Positions 44,222 to 53,776 of a DNA stretch of 64,000 bases are shown piece by piece; the stretch's first letter is position 1, and the number at the start of each line of letters is the position of its first letter. A program made the translations under genes and the position numbers. Source of the stretch: Leucobacter exalbidus (GTDB lineage Bacteria; Actinomycetota; Actinomycetes; Actinomycetales; Microbacteriaceae); the NCBI RefSeq assembly GCF_017834145.1, contig NZ_JAFIDA010000001.1, forward strand, positions 1,674,001-1,738,000, read 5' to 3'. Below the pieces are notes generated by a model. The model was not told the origin of the DNA and did not search any database. It worked only from the letters and a program-made list of their open reading frames with translations.

Positions 44222-45484
44222 GTGACTAGTTCGAACGTTTCTCGCGCCGCCTCTCGTGCCAAGCCGCGTCCCGTTGCCGCCATCTCGGCAGCTCTCATCA
44301 TCGCGCTGCTGCTCGTCGGCGGGTACACGGCGACCGTTGCCGCCACCGAGGTGGCCGCCGCCGATGTGACGGCTGCGGGCGACACCGAGCTTACGATCAC
44401 GGCCGATACGGCTGCCGCGCAGGCGGTTGTTGACGCCCAGCCGCTTCCCACCGCGGTCGGCTGGCTGCACGACGAGGCGGTCTTCACGAACGATGACACC
44501 GCCTACCCGCTCGCGAGCATTTCGAAGCTCGTCACTGTGCTGGTGGCGCTCGAGGCCCAGCCCCTCGCCCCCGGCGAAGACGGCCCCACCTACACCTGGA
44601 CCGACGCCGATGTCGCCCTCCAAAATCACTACATCTCGCTCGATGGGGTCGCCTACCCGATCCCCGCGGGCACCGAGATCACGCTGCGCCAAATGCTCAC
44701 GCTCATCTTCCTGCCCTCGGCCAATGATTTCGCGTCGGCCTATGCGCTGCAGGTGTTTGGCACCAATGAGGACTTTCTTGCCGCGGTCGCCGATTGGCAG
44801 GCCCGCAACGGCATCGAGTCGCTCACGTTCGTCGAGCCCACCGGCATGGATGAGGGCAACCAGGCCAACGCCGCCGATCTGGTGCGCATCGCCCGCCTCG
44901 CCCTCGCGAACCCCACCGTCACCCAGTTCACCAATCTGCAGTCTGCCGAGCTGCCCTGGGGCATCGGCGTGATCGAGAACACCAATCCGTTGCTCGCCGA
45001 GCTGCCCAATATGCTCGGCCTGAAAACGGGCCGCTCGAGCTCAGCCGGATTCAACCTCATCGCTGCACAAGAAACCGATGCTGCGGGCCGCAAGCTCGTG
45101 AAGATCTCGGTCACCATGGGCCGCGGATCGGTCGAGGAGCGCGCGTCTTCTGGCCGCGATATGCTCGCCGCGCTCGAGCCGCTGCCGCAGCTCGTAACGC
45201 TCGTCGAAGAGGGCGAGGTGCTGGGCTCGGTGACGACGTTCACGGGCGAAGAGGTTTCTGTCATCAGCTCCGGATCAGCCACCGCCGTGCTCACCCCCGG
45301 TGAATCGGCCACGCGCACGCTTGAACTGTCACAGCCCGCCCCAGGCGCTGCGGGGCAGGCCGCGGGCGTGATTATGGTCGACTCCCCCACCGGTTCTGAG
45401 GAGATCGCGGTGGTCACCGCCGCGGCGATCGAAGAGGCAACCTTCTGGTGGCGGTTCACGCACCCCCTCGAGTTGCTGCCGTAG
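44222..45484 (+). CDS. D-alanyl-D-alanine carboxypeptidase (S11 penicillin-binding protein)
   Basis: A 420-residue protein with an N-terminal membrane anchor or signal (PVAAISAALIIALLLVGGYTATVA). The catalytic domain has the three penicillin-binding motifs: SISK (about residue 100), SAN in FLPSANDFASAY (about 166) and KTG in LGLKTGRSSSAGF (about 269). It trims D-Ala from peptidoglycan stem peptides outside the cell. A C-terminal hydrophobic anchor is not clear. GTG 44222 is the start; it is divergent from the OFA transporter. Confidence 0.9.
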   Translation: MTSSNVSRAASRAKPRPVAAISAALIIALLLVGGYTATVAATEVAAADVTAAGDTELTITADTAAAQAVVDAQPLPTAVGWLHDEAVFTNDDTAYPLASISKLVTVLVALEAQPLAPGEDGPTYTWTDADVALQNHYISLDGVAYPIPAGTEITLRQMLTLIFLPSANDFASAYALQVFGTNEDFLAAVADWQARNGIESLTFVEPTGMDEGNQANAADLVRIARLALANPTVTQFTNLQSAELPWGIGVIENTNPLLAELPNMLGLKTGRSSSAGFNLIAAQETDAAGRKLVKISVTMGRGSVEERASSGRDMLAALEPLPQLVTLVEEGEVLGSVTTFTGEEVSVISSGSATAVLTPGESATRTLELSQPAPGAAGQAAGVIMVDSPTGSEEIAVVTAAAIEEATFWWRFTHPLELLP

Positions 45485-45501
45485 CGAGGTGAGGCGGTAG
45501 C

Positions 45502-45531
45502 GAGGTGAGGCGGCGAACGCCGCCTCACCTC
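45502..45531. terminator. Bidirectional terminator between carboxypeptidase and M20 peptidase
   Basis: GAGGTGAGGCGGC and its exact complement form a 13-bp stem with GAAC loop between two convergent genes. The left arm is part of a 16-bp sequence, GTAGCGAGGTGAGGCG, present twice in tandem from 45481. Confidence 0.8.
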
Positions 45532-45533
45532 CC

Positions 45534-46886
45534 CTAACCGACCCGGTCGGCCACGATCCGGCGCAGCGCGGCGAGCGTGAGGCCGATCGAGCCGAGGTCG
45601 ATGCGCTCGTTGTTGCCGTGCACACCCTCGCGGTATTTCTCATAGCTCCATTCGGGGCCCAGCAGCCCGAAGCCGTAGGCGGGGATGCCGATGCCGCGCA
45701 GCACTCGGTTGTCTGAACCGCCGGCCGCCATGATGGGCACTACCGGTTCACCGCTCACCTCGGTGACGGCGCGCTCGATCGCCGCGAACAGCGGGGTGGT
45801 GGCGGGTGAGGCGGTGGCGGGCCAGCCGCGCAGGTGTTCGATCTCGACCGCATCGGCGAGGTCGCCGAGCATCGCGCGCAGCAGTTCGTCGACCTCGGCG
45901 TCGGTGGTGCCGGGGAGGGTGCGAATATCAAGGTCGAGTTCACCGTGCGACGGGATCACGTTGTGGGTATGCCCCGAGCGCAGAATGGTCGGTGAGATCG
46001 TGATGCGCGAGATCGCGTGCGCGTACCCCGCGATGCCGCCGAGCTTGGGCAGCACCGCGTCCAGTCGCACGGGGTCGAGCATGCGCTCGGCGAGCTCGGG
46101 GTCATCGATACGGGCGTTCACGAACGCCGCCCAGAGCGGGCCGAGCTGGGCGATCGGGGTGACCGAGCTGAGCCGGTTCAGCACCTCACCCATGCGGGTG
46201 ACGGCGCCAGCGGCACCATAGGGAATGGAGGCGTGGCCGGGGGTGCCGTGCACCACGAGGCGGCGGCCGGCCGAGCCCTTTTCGGCGACCTCGATGGCGA
46301 CGTGGCGGCCCATGCGCATGCCGCCTGATTCTGAGATCGCTTCGGTGACGTGCACGGCGGCGGCGTGCTCGCGCAGCAGCCAGTGGATGCCGTGCTCGCT
46401 GCCGGCTTCTTCATCGGCAACGGCGAGCAGCACGAGGTCGCCGCGCAACGGGGTGTCTGACAGCGCGGCATCGCGCAGCACGGTGGCGAAGGCGGCCGTG
46501 AGGTAGAGCATATCGACAGCTCCGCGGCCCCAAATCTCGCCGTCGATGAGTTCGCCGCCAAACGGGTTGCGGCTCCAGCCGTCGGGGTTCACGGGTACCA
46601 CGTCGAGGTGCCCGACGAGCCCGAGCGCGGGCGCATCGGGGTCGGTGCCACGCACGCGAGCGATCAGTGATGAGCGCCCTGGGGCCGATGCGTACACGTG
46701 TACCTCGAGCCGCCCCGTCGCGACCGCACCGGCGAGAAACCGCTGCAGCACGTTGACGTTGCGCACCTCTTGCCCCGATTCCACCGAGCCGTCATTGACG
46801 CACGCCTCGCGAATCATGGCCTGCAGCAGTGCCACCGTGTCGTTCAGGCCGGCATCGGTCGCGTCGGCTTCCATCGTTCTCGTCAC
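45534..46886 (-). CDS. M20-family metallopeptidase/deacylase
   Basis: A 450-residue dizinc hydrolase. Metal and catalytic residues are visible in LVGHLDVVPVNPDGW (His, Asp), IWGRGAVDM (Asp) and AVADEEAGSEHGIHWLL (Glu pair). The C-terminal ligand lies near GIPAYGFGLLG. It is cytoplasmic and resembles dipeptidase/ArgE-type enzymes; the substrate is unknown. GTG 46886 follows GGAG; ATG 46874 is an alternative. Confidence 0.88.
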   Translation of the reverse strand: MTRTMEADATDAGLNDTVALLQAMIREACVNDGSVESGQEVRNVNVLQRFLAGAVATGRLEVHVYASAPGRSSLIARVRGTDPDAPALGLVGHLDVVPVNPDGWSRNPFGGELIDGEIWGRGAVDMLYLTAAFATVLRDAALSDTPLRGDLVLLAVADEEAGSEHGIHWLLREHAAAVHVTEAISESGGMRMGRHVAIEVAEKGSAGRRLVVHGTPGHASIPYGAAGAVTRMGEVLNRLSSVTPIAQLGPLWAAFVNARIDDPELAERMLDPVRLDAVLPKLGGIAGYAHAISRITISPTILRSGHTHNVIPSHGELDLDIRTLPGTTDAEVDELLRAMLGDLADAVEIEHLRGWPATASPATTPLFAAIERAVTEVSGEPVVPIMAAGGSDNRVLRGIGIPAYGFGLLGPEWSYEKYREGVHGNNERIDLGSIGLTLAALRRIVADRVG

Positions 46887-47142
46887 TCCGGTCTCCCCCT
46901 TGAGTCAGCTACCCCCACTCTATGCCGAATACGCTCTCGGCTTCGCGCTCACAAGCCGTTTGCGACGGGGCCCGGCGAATACCTCGACCCTTCGGCCACC
47001 TGGGGGCCGGTCACTCTTCGTTCAACTACTGTTCATGCGCTGTTCTTGGCGCCGGCCTCGCACCTTAGAATCGACCCCGGATCATCCCGTTTGGGCCGGG
47101 TTTACACCTGGCTCTCGGCGTCGCCCCCATAGTGTGAGAAAC

Positions 47143-47547
47143 ATGAATTGTCCCAGTGACGGAACGACCCTGCTCATGAGCGAACGCCAGGGCATTGAGA
47201 TTGACTATTGCCCGCAATGCCGTGGTGTGTGGCTCGATCGCGGCGAGCTCGACAAAATTCTTGAGCGCGCACAGGCCGAGGCTGAGGCCCTCGCGGCCTC
47301 CGCGGCCCCGACCCCGGCCCCTCAACAAGCCCCGCCGGCGCAACAGTTCCAGCAGCAGGCACCGGCCCCCCGGCAGACGCAGCAGCCGTACTTCGGTCAG
47401 CCCCGCGTCGAGGATCGTCGCGATGACCGCTATGATTCACGCCGCGATGACCGCTACGCAGACCGCCGCGATGGCAGCTACGATCCTCGCTATAACGGTC
47501 GCAAAAAGAAGAAGCCGTTCGACTTCCTCGGCGAGCTCTTCGAGTAG
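47143..47547 (+). CDS. Zinc-ribbon (TFIIB-type) protein with charged tail
   Basis: A 134-residue protein. It starts with a zf-TFIIB domain (MNCPSDGTTLLMSERQ, then YCPQCRGVWLDRGELDKIL, so CP-x-D and CPxCxGxWLDRGEL), then a proline/glutamine-rich linker, then an R/D/Y repeat tail (DRRDDRYDSRRDDRYADRR) and a basic end. The tail suggests nucleic-acid or membrane-surface contact. The function of this widespread small family is unknown. Confidence 0.85.
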   Translation: MNCPSDGTTLLMSERQGIEIDYCPQCRGVWLDRGELDKILERAQAEAEALAASAAPTPAPQQAPPAQQFQQQAPAPRQTQQPYFGQPRVEDRRDDRYDSRRDDRYADRRDGSYDPRYNGRKKKKPFDFLGELFE

Positions 47548-47560
47548 CCGCACCGTTACA

Positions 47561-47604
47561 CACCCGTGACGGCCCCGATTCTGAGGATGGGGCCGCCACG
47601 GGTG
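47561..47604 (+). terminator. Hairpin terminator after the zinc-ribbon gene
   Basis: CACCCGTGACGGCCCC and GGGGCCGCCACGGGTG form a 16-bp stem with one mismatch. It lies between convergent genes and may serve the TetR gene too. Confidence 0.75.
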
Positions 47605-47631
47605 TATCTAGCTGGGATCATGGGATCCGGA

Positions 47632-48297
47632 TCATGACCCGTCAGCCGCGCGCTCAGTCGCGTCAAGAATTGCAGCGACCCCGGCCCGGTACACGTCCAT
47701 GCCGCTGATAGCAAAGAGGGCGTCGCGATGCGCGTAGACGTGCGGGTACTCGGCAAGGTTCGTGACGCCGTAGCTGCCGATCCACGGGATCGAGCCGTCG
47801 CGTGCCGCGCCCTCGACCGTCATCGCTTCTTGCGCGAGGGCGGCGCCCTGCGACAGTGAGAAGCCCGAGATAGCGGCGTAGGCACGAATCAGGGCATCGC
47901 CTGCGAGGCCAGCTTCGGTGAGCTGTTCAAGGATCAGCTCGTCGGCCGCGATATCGCCGATGCCTGCTGCGTCAATCACCGCGCCCTCGCTCGCGATCGA
48001 TGGGTGTTCGAGGCTCAGCTCGGCCAGCCGGAACAGGAAGGTTTCGATGCGGGAACGCCAGTTTCCGGGGGCTTCGCGGCCTGCTTCGGCCGCGGCCCCG
48101 ATCAACCGATCGAGCGCGGCGCGGGTGAGCTCGTCTTTGTTGCGAAAGTGGCGGTACATAGCCGTCGCGTCGACGCCGAGGGCCGCGCCCAGTCGTTTAA
48201 AGGTGATGCGGCTCGTGGGTTCGGTGCGCGAAAGCTCAAGCACGCCATCCACGATCACCCGTTGATCTAGACGCACTCGCTTGCTGCTGTCTCCCAT
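47632..48297 (-). CDS. TetR-family transcriptional regulator
   Basis: A 221-residue regulator with an N-terminal HTH (ITFKRLGAALGVDATAMYRHFRNKDELTRAAL, about residues 31-62) and a helical C-terminal domain of the TetR_C type (IDAAGIGDIAADELILEQLT). It has no clear divergent target; the gene upstream ends toward it. Its stop codon lies inside a GATCCGGATCA palindrome. Confidence 0.85.
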   Translation of the reverse strand: MGDSSKRVRLDQRVIVDGVLELSRTEPTSRITFKRLGAALGVDATAMYRHFRNKDELTRAALDRLIGAAAEAGREAPGNWRSRIETFLFRLAELSLEHPSIASEGAVIDAAGIGDIAADELILEQLTEAGLAGDALIRAYAAISGFSLSQGAALAQEAMTVEGAARDGSIPWIGSYGVTNLAEYPHVYAHRDALFAISGMDVYRAGVAAILDATERAADGS

Positions 48298-48439
48298 GCC
48301 GCCCCGTTTCCCCTGATTTCGCGCCGCGAAAAGTGAGCGCGACGCAGCTGAGCCCAGTGTACTGCCCGCTCAGGGCCCACAGTCATTGCACGTGTCATAT
48401 GACGTGTCACATGGAAGGCCGCGGGCCGCTGTAGAGAGG

Positions 48440-51400
48440 TTACCCGGCCACCTCAGTCACCTCTGCCACCTCAGTCACCTCTGCCACCTCAGTCACCTCT
48501 GCCACCTCGGTCAGCACAGTATCGAGCGCCGCGATGAAGTCATCGGCCTCGTCGATCGACAGCGTCATCGGTGGTTTCACTTTCAGCACGTTCTGGCGCT
48601 CGCTCGCGGGCTGCACGATGACACCGTAGTGCAGCATACGTTCGCACACCCACTCAGCGGCTGCGCGCGCGGGCTCAAGAGTCACGCGATCTTGCACCAG
48701 CTCGATGCCCTGGTACAACCCGGTGCCGTGCACGGTGCCGATGAGGTCGTGGCGCGCGGCGAGCTCAATGAGTCGCTCACGCAGGTGCGCGCCCACACGC
48801 AGCGCGTTGCCCTGCAGATCTTCGGCGTCAATCACATCGATCACAGCGGTGGCCGCGATCGCGCTCGCGGGCGCCCCGCCCGCCGAGGAAAAGAACATGC
48901 CTTCGCGTGCGAGCGCGTCGACGACCGCGCGGCTCGTGATCACCGCCCCCACCGGATATGCGTTGCCCGCCGCCTTCGCGACGGTAATAATGTCAGCGCG
49001 GGCCCCCAGCATTTCGTGGCCGAAATATGCGTGGCCCAAACGGCCATAACCCACCTGCACTTCGTCTGCGATCGCGAGACCACCGTGCGCCCGAATCGCG
49101 TCATACACGGCCGGCAGGTACCCCGCGGGAGGAATGATGCCGCCCGCGTTACCGATCACGGGCTCGCACACGAACCCCGCGGCGGGAGTGCCCACGGCCT
49201 CGAGTTCAGCAAGCTTCGCTGCGAAGTCGGCCACGTAGGCCGGGCCGGCCGCTGTGCCACGGTGCGGGCCGCGGTACGAGTTGGGAGCATCGACGATGTG
49301 AACCCAGTCGGGGCGCGAGCCCGCCGCGCCTGGGTTATCAAATGCCGAGGTGGTGACGGCATCTGAGGCCATCGTCCAGCCGTGGTAGCCCTCGCGTGCG
49401 GCTACGATGCCCGCCCGTCCCGTTGCCACCCGCGCCATGCGAATCGCAAGATCGACCGCTTCCGACCCGCTGTTGACGGGAATGACAACGTCGAGCTCGG
49501 GGTTCGCGACGTGTGCCAGCAGCTTCTCAGTGAAATCGGCGTACGCCCGGTACAAGAAGCGTGAATTTGTGTTGAGCAAGTGCAACTGCCGCCCGACCCG
49601 GTCGGCAAGCACAGGATGTGAGTGCCCGATCGCGGTGACGTTGTTCACCATGTCAAGGTAGGCCCGGCCGCGGGTTTCCACGAGCAGACTGCGCCACCCG
49701 CGCTCAATACGCGGCGGGTCTGTATAGAACCGCTCTGCGGCCCCGCCCAGCGCGTGATTGCGGCGATCCTGCTCGGTAAGCCGCTCGAACTCGGGGTCAG
49801 CGACCGATGTGATCTCCCACCCGCATATAGGCGACGGGTCGAGCGCGTCATCGCTCTCGTACTCGGCATCAAACGGAGCGAACGGGGCCGCCTCGGGCGC
49901 CGCCGGGCCGCTCGCTGCGGCATCCGGGGAGCGTTCGATGCGACGCATGATCCGGATCGAAGACTCCCCCACCAGCCCCACGACGTCGCCCGCCCGTACC
50001 CGGCCGGGAGCGGCGGTGGGTGCGACGCCCGCCATGCGCAGCACCACACCCGCGTCGATAAGCTCAAGGTCAGCATCGTCGAGGGCCCCCGAGCCCGGCA
50101 ACACCGTAAGTTCGCCCGCGAACGGGGCCCGAATCTCTGTGCCGGGGTGCGCCCACAGCTCAATACAGCGCGCCCGGGGCTCGGCATCGGCGGCGCCAAT
50201 ACGTGCGGGCACCCGCGATAGCCGCGCTTCGCCGAACCGGGCGACCACAGCCTTCGGGGTCGCGCTATTCGCGGGGGCCGCGCCGTTCGCTAGGGTCGCA
50301 ACAGCCGCCGCGTCGGCGGCTGGAGTAACAGCTTCGAGTTTCGCAGATCCGCGTGCCACTGACGAAGCGCCCGCCAGCAGCGTGGCTGCGAGCCGCGCTT
50401 CGATGCCAGATTCAAGCCAGGCCCCGCGATCGAGCCATTCGCTGTCAATGCCGAGGTCAAGCACGGCAGGTGCACCAGGCACAGCAAGCCCGGCAGGCGC
50501 AGCGAGCACTTCGGCCACCGTTGCTCCCGTGACCAGTGGTGCATAGCTCAGGCCCGCGCGATGCGAGAGCCCCGCCGCGAGACGCATCTGGGCCTCGGCC
50601 ACCGCGGGGTCGATCGCGGTCGCCTCGGCGAACACGCGCCACTCATGGTCCATACGCTCGCGGGCGTAATCGTTCCCCGGATCAATATCGAGCTGACTCC
50701 ATCCGCTCACCGCGAGGGTGGCGCCGCGCAGCACGATGAGGGGCCACAGTGCGTGACACTCGGCGCCCGAGAGTGGGGTGCCCGCCCGGCGCATCTCGTC
50801 GGCGAACCCGCGCACTGCGCGCCCGGCGTGGGCGAGACTGCCGGTGCGGCCGAGCACATCGGCCGCGGTGACCGCGAGCTCAGCGATTCGCCACGAGAGC
50901 CCGGCGTCGCCGAGATCGATGACCCACAGCCCGCCGTCTGCGGCACGCATCACGTTATCGGTCGTGATATCGCCATGGATCACCTGAGTCGGTAGCTCGG
51001 CCTCGACCGCAGTAACCTCGGCAGCAGCGACACGTGCGGCAGCCAGACAGATCTCGCGCTTGTTAGCGGGCAAGTAATGGGCGAGTTCTTCGATGACGGT
51101 GAGCGCGTTACCGAGCTCCCACTGGCTCGGGGCCGCTGCGGTAGCCGCTGCGTTGGCGGCCGCGTTCAGCGCGCTCGATACGGGTCGAGCTGGGGCCTCG
51201 CACTCCGCGTTACCCGCCAGCGCGGCCACTGTGCGGCCTGCAATCCGACCCAACTGCTCAGCACGTGCGCCGCTAGTGCGGGGCTCTGATTCAAGTGCTT
51301 CGCCTTCGATCCAGGCAAACCCGCGCACCGCGACCGTGAGCCCGTCGGCGGTGACGGCCGTGGTGACAGCGACGGTCGAGTCATCGGTGTGCTCGGCATG

Positions 51401-51745
51401 CCCAGAGGCAACCGCGGCCGATTCGGCAGCGAGCCGCACCGGCGCAGTTGCCATCTCCGGCCCAGTTGCGACCGCCTGCAGCAGCCGCGGAGTCTGCACC
51501 CCCGCCTCGGTGAGCGCATCGATGACCAGACGCTGCAGCAGGCGGCGCTCTACGGGCGCATCGGGGTGGTCAAATTTCAGCAGCATCGCCGCGTCTTCGC
51601 CAGCGATACGAAAATTGCGGTCTTGCTGGCTGCCAAGTTCGGTGACTGCCCCGTCAATGCCGAAGAGCTCGGCCGCAAGGCGCTGCGCCGTCACGGCGTC
51701 GATGCTCGGCCGCGCAAGTAGCCAGTGATTGTTCGGTGCAGTCAT
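48440..51745 (-). CDS. Fusion: APH-like kinase, M23-like domain and class III aminotransferase
   Basis: A 1101-residue cytoplasmic multidomain protein. The N-terminal kinase fold (about residues 1-370) has TQVIHGDITTDNVM and LWVIDLGDAG, the catalytic and metal aspartates. A degenerate M23/biotinyl-like beta domain follows (about 540-610; HPGTEIRAPFAGELTVLPG) without the zinc-ligand set. The C-terminal aminotransferase (about 660-1080) has VNSGSEAVDLAIRMAR, IADEVQVGYGRLG and TVAKAAGNAYPVGA with the PLP lysine. Related fusions act on phosphorylated amino alcohols or amino acids. The last residues are four TEVAEV-type repeats. It is divergent from an Lrp regulator. Confidence 0.88.
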   Translation of the reverse strand: MTAPNNHWLLARPSIDAVTAQRLAAELFGIDGAVTELGSQQDRNFRIAGEDAAMLLKFDHPDAPVERRLLQRLVIDALTEAGVQTPRLLQAVATGPEMATAPVRLAAESAAVASGHAEHTDDSTVAVTTAVTADGLTVAVRGFAWIEGEALESEPRTSGARAEQLGRIAGRTVAALAGNAECEAPARPVSSALNAAANAAATAAAPSQWELGNALTVIEELAHYLPANKREICLAAARVAAAEVTAVEAELPTQVIHGDITTDNVMRAADGGLWVIDLGDAGLSWRIAELAVTAADVLGRTGSLAHAGRAVRGFADEMRRAGTPLSGAECHALWPLIVLRGATLAVSGWSQLDIDPGNDYARERMDHEWRVFAEATAIDPAVAEAQMRLAAGLSHRAGLSYAPLVTGATVAEVLAAPAGLAVPGAPAVLDLGIDSEWLDRGAWLESGIEARLAATLLAGASSVARGSAKLEAVTPAADAAAVATLANGAAPANSATPKAVVARFGEARLSRVPARIGAADAEPRARCIELWAHPGTEIRAPFAGELTVLPGSGALDDADLELIDAGVVLRMAGVAPTAAPGRVRAGDVVGLVGESSIRIMRRIERSPDAAASGPAAPEAAPFAPFDAEYESDDALDPSPICGWEITSVADPEFERLTEQDRRNHALGGAAERFYTDPPRIERGWRSLLVETRGRAYLDMVNNVTAIGHSHPVLADRVGRQLHLLNTNSRFLYRAYADFTEKLLAHVANPELDVVIPVNSGSEAVDLAIRMARVATGRAGIVAAREGYHGWTMASDAVTTSAFDNPGAAGSRPDWVHIVDAPNSYRGPHRGTAAGPAYVADFAAKLAELEAVGTPAAGFVCEPVIGNAGGIIPPAGYLPAVYDAIRAHGGLAIADEVQVGYGRLGHAYFGHEMLGARADIITVAKAAGNAYPVGAVITSRAVVDALAREGMFFSSAGGAPASAIAATAVIDVIDAEDLQGNALRVGAHLRERLIELAARHDLIGTVHGTGLYQGIELVQDRVTLEPARAAAEWVCERMLHYGVIVQPASERQNVLKVKPPMTLSIDEADDFIAALDTVLTEVAEVTEVAEVTEVAEVTEVAG
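48443..48512. repeat. 18-bp tandem repeat in the 3' end of the fusion gene
   Basis: CACCTCAGTCACCTCTGC-type units repeat in tandem almost four times and encode TEVAEV copies at the extreme C-terminus. They may have arisen by slippage and lengthen the protein past the usual aminotransferase end. Confidence 0.88.
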
Positions 51746-51824
51746 ATCGCCCTCCAGGTTGGTCCACTCGTAACGGTACCTGACATCGAGCATCTGTGAA
51801 GTAATGATTCGTTACCCTAAGACC

Positions 51825-52316
51825 ATGCCCGCGAACACAAGCGCCATCTCTGCGCGCCAACCCGACGAAGTTGATCTCGATGCCATTGACCGTGTGTTGA
51901 TTAGCGCGCTGCAAGAGGACGGTCGGCTGAGCTACGCCGATCTAGCCAAGCTCGTCGCGCTCACCCCCGGAGGGGTGCGTAAACGCGTGATGCGATTGGA
52001 GGAACAGGACGTCGTACAGGTCGTGGGCGTGACTGACCCGCTGCGCATGGGCTATCGCAGCATGGCGATGCTCGGGGTCTCAGTACGAGGAGACGCCGAG
52101 GTTGTCGCAGATGCGCTGAGCGCGCTCGACTGCGTCATCTATGTCGTGTTCACTGCGGGTCAGTTCAACCTCATGGTTGAGGTAATTGCCGAAGACCAAG
52201 ACGATCTGTTCGCAGTCATCAATCGTGACGTCTCTGGCATTTCTGGCGTGATCCGCGTCGAGTCGTTTCCATATTTCTCCATCCATACGCACCGCTTCGG
52301 CTGGGGCACGCGCTAA
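51825..52316 (+). CDS. Lrp/AsnC-family regulator
   Basis: A 163-residue regulator with an N-terminal HTH (LSYADLAKLVALTPGGVRKRVMRLEE, about residues 36-61) and a C-terminal RAM ligand domain (LGVSVRGDAEVVADALSAL to VESFPYFSIHT). ATG 51825 gives MPANTSAISARQPDEVDLDAID. It is divergent from the aminotransferase fusion with 79 bp between starts, so it probably controls it in response to an amino acid. It overlaps the convergent SRAP gene by 4 nt. Confidence 0.9.
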   Translation: MPANTSAISARQPDEVDLDAIDRVLISALQEDGRLSYADLAKLVALTPGGVRKRVMRLEEQDVVQVVGVTDPLRMGYRSMAMLGVSVRGDAEVVADALSALDCVIYVVFTAGQFNLMVEVIAEDQDDLFAVINRDVSGISGVIRVESFPYFSIHTHRFGWGTR

Positions 52317-53095
52317 CGCGGTGGCCGTTCGTTGGGAGCGATATCCAAGAATTCCTCACCAAAGAGCGCCAACTGATCTGGCGCCTGCTGGCTCGGGGAT
52401 GACGCCCTTGGCATCGGATCCATCAGGTGTGCGCCGTCGCCGCGCAGCGGCCGCACCTCATGCGTGCGCAGCTCGCATGACACTGAGATCGCCATTGCGG
52501 TCACCGCATTTACGAGGTGCTGATCTCCCAGCGTTGCCGGATCGAGCCACTCTGCCGTCAGCTCATCAGCCAAGAAGACGGGCATGCGGTCGTGCAAGTC
52601 TGTCATTTTGCCCGCCGAGGGCTGGGTCAAGATCGTGGTGGTGAGCGTCCACCGGTCGTCACTGCCCGGCGCACGCCACCACGAGTACAACCCCGCGAGA
52701 ATGAGCACGGGTGCCGGCCCAAAGATTGCGTGCGGTACCCGTCTTTCTTTGGAGCCCGTCCACTCGTAGAAACCCGATACTGGGATGGCGCAGCGAGCAT
52801 GCTGCACCGCCGCTTGAAATGTCGGCTTCTCTGCCGCAGTTTCTGCGCGAGCGTTAAACGTAGGAAACTTTGAGTTCAACTGTTTAGCCCAGGGCGGGGC
52901 GAGTGACCAGTGAGCAAGTTCGAAGTGCTTGCTACCAGTAACGGGATCAGTGAGCGCAATTGCGAGCGCTCTAGTGGGCGGGATGTTCCAGCTCGACGCG
53001 GCTCCTTGCGGGGCAGCAGTGAGCCACTCAGCGAGGGCGGTGTCACCGGCCACCCTCAACATCTCTTCGTAATCCACGATCACCCTACCGCACAT
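52313..53095 (-). CDS. SOS response-associated (SRAP/HMCES/YedK) protein
   Basis: A 260-residue SRAP-domain protein that forms a covalent thiazolidine link with abasic sites in single-stranded DNA. The essential Cys2 follows the start methionine (MCGRVIVDY), and NARAETAAEKPTF, ARCAIPVSGFYEWTG (with glutamate) and LHDRMPVFL (with histidine) are conserved. The C-terminal 40 residues are a polar tail beyond the domain. It is about 20 residues longer than YedK. Confidence 0.92.
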   Translation of the reverse strand: MCGRVIVDYEEMLRVAGDTALAEWLTAAPQGAASSWNIPPTRALAIALTDPVTGSKHFELAHWSLAPPWAKQLNSKFPTFNARAETAAEKPTFQAAVQHARCAIPVSGFYEWTGSKERRVPHAIFGPAPVLILAGLYSWWRAPGSDDRWTLTTTILTQPSAGKMTDLHDRMPVFLADELTAEWLDPATLGDQHLVNAVTAMAISVSCELRTHEVRPLRGDGAHLMDPMPRASSPSQQAPDQLALFGEEFLDIAPNERPPR

Positions 53096-53143
53096 GCCCT
53101 CAGGCTACGCCGACCCCACGACACTGTCACCCCCGCGACACAA

Positions 53144-53177
53144 AACGCCGCCCGGCTCTGGCGAGCGGGGCGGCGTT
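53144..53177 (-). terminator. Hairpin terminator after the DUF3817 gene
   Basis: AACGCCGCCCGGCTC and GAGCGGGGCGGCGTT pair over 15 bp with one internal mismatch and a TGGC loop. Confidence 0.75.
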
Positions 53178-53210
53178 CAACGTTGTCGTGCAGACGTGCG
53201 GCTGGTTTGG

Positions 53211-53663
53211 TTAGCCGCGAGGTACGGGTGGGCCGAGCTGCAGCAACACAACGTAGGCAATCACGATGAGGGCGATGAGCAGCACGATGGCGAGCACGAG
53301 GTGACTGAGCACCCATGCCTGCACGTGTTCAATAAAACCCCGCGGAGCATCGCCACCGGGAGCTAGGCGCCATCCGCCAGCGAGCAGGCCTTTGCGGTCG
53401 GTGGCGATTTCAAAGGGCACCGTCGCGAATGGAATGACGGCGCTCACGAGGCCGAGTATACCTCGACCTACGCCCCACTTCTGGTTGACCCATACGAATA
53501 CGGTGGTGACACCGTAGCACAGGAATACGAAGCCGTGGAGGCCGCCGGCGATGGAGACCAGGTCGGCGGTGTCGGTTGCGCGCAGGATGAGCGCGGTGAT
53601 GAGGCCTGCCCAGGTGACGACCTCGGCGAAGGCGAATGTGCGAAACAGAATGCGCGGTGTCAT
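53211..53663 (-). CDS. DUF3817 integral membrane protein
   Basis: A 150-residue protein with four predicted membrane segments. The first reads ILFRTFAFAEVVTWAGLITALIL and is followed by GGLHGFVFLCYGVTTVFVW, typical of DUF3817 proteins from actinobacteria. ATG 53663 was chosen; the longer frame to 53735 adds a polar stretch not seen in the family. Function unknown. It lies just downstream of the rRNA operon on the same strand. Confidence 0.85.
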   Translation of the reverse strand: MTPRILFRTFAFAEVVTWAGLITALILRATDTADLVSIAGGLHGFVFLCYGVTTVFVWVNQKWGVGRGILGLVSAVIPFATVPFEIATDRKGLLAGGWRLAPGGDAPRGFIEHVQAWVLSHLVLAIVLLIALIVIAYVVLLQLGPPVPRG

Positions 53664-53776
53664 GACTGTAAGATTACCGCGTTGCCCTGAAAACCCATGG
53701 TCAGAAGCATCATCCTTTAGTGTGATCTTCTTCACACCGCGTCTTTGTACCGTCTATGGTGGTAGTGGGTAAAACA

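Noticed and set aside
44343..45484. Beta-lactamase instead of carboxypeptidase
   Set aside because: The SxxK, SxN and KTG motifs are in the order and spacing of S11 carboxypeptidases, and no class A omega-loop ExxxN motif is seen.
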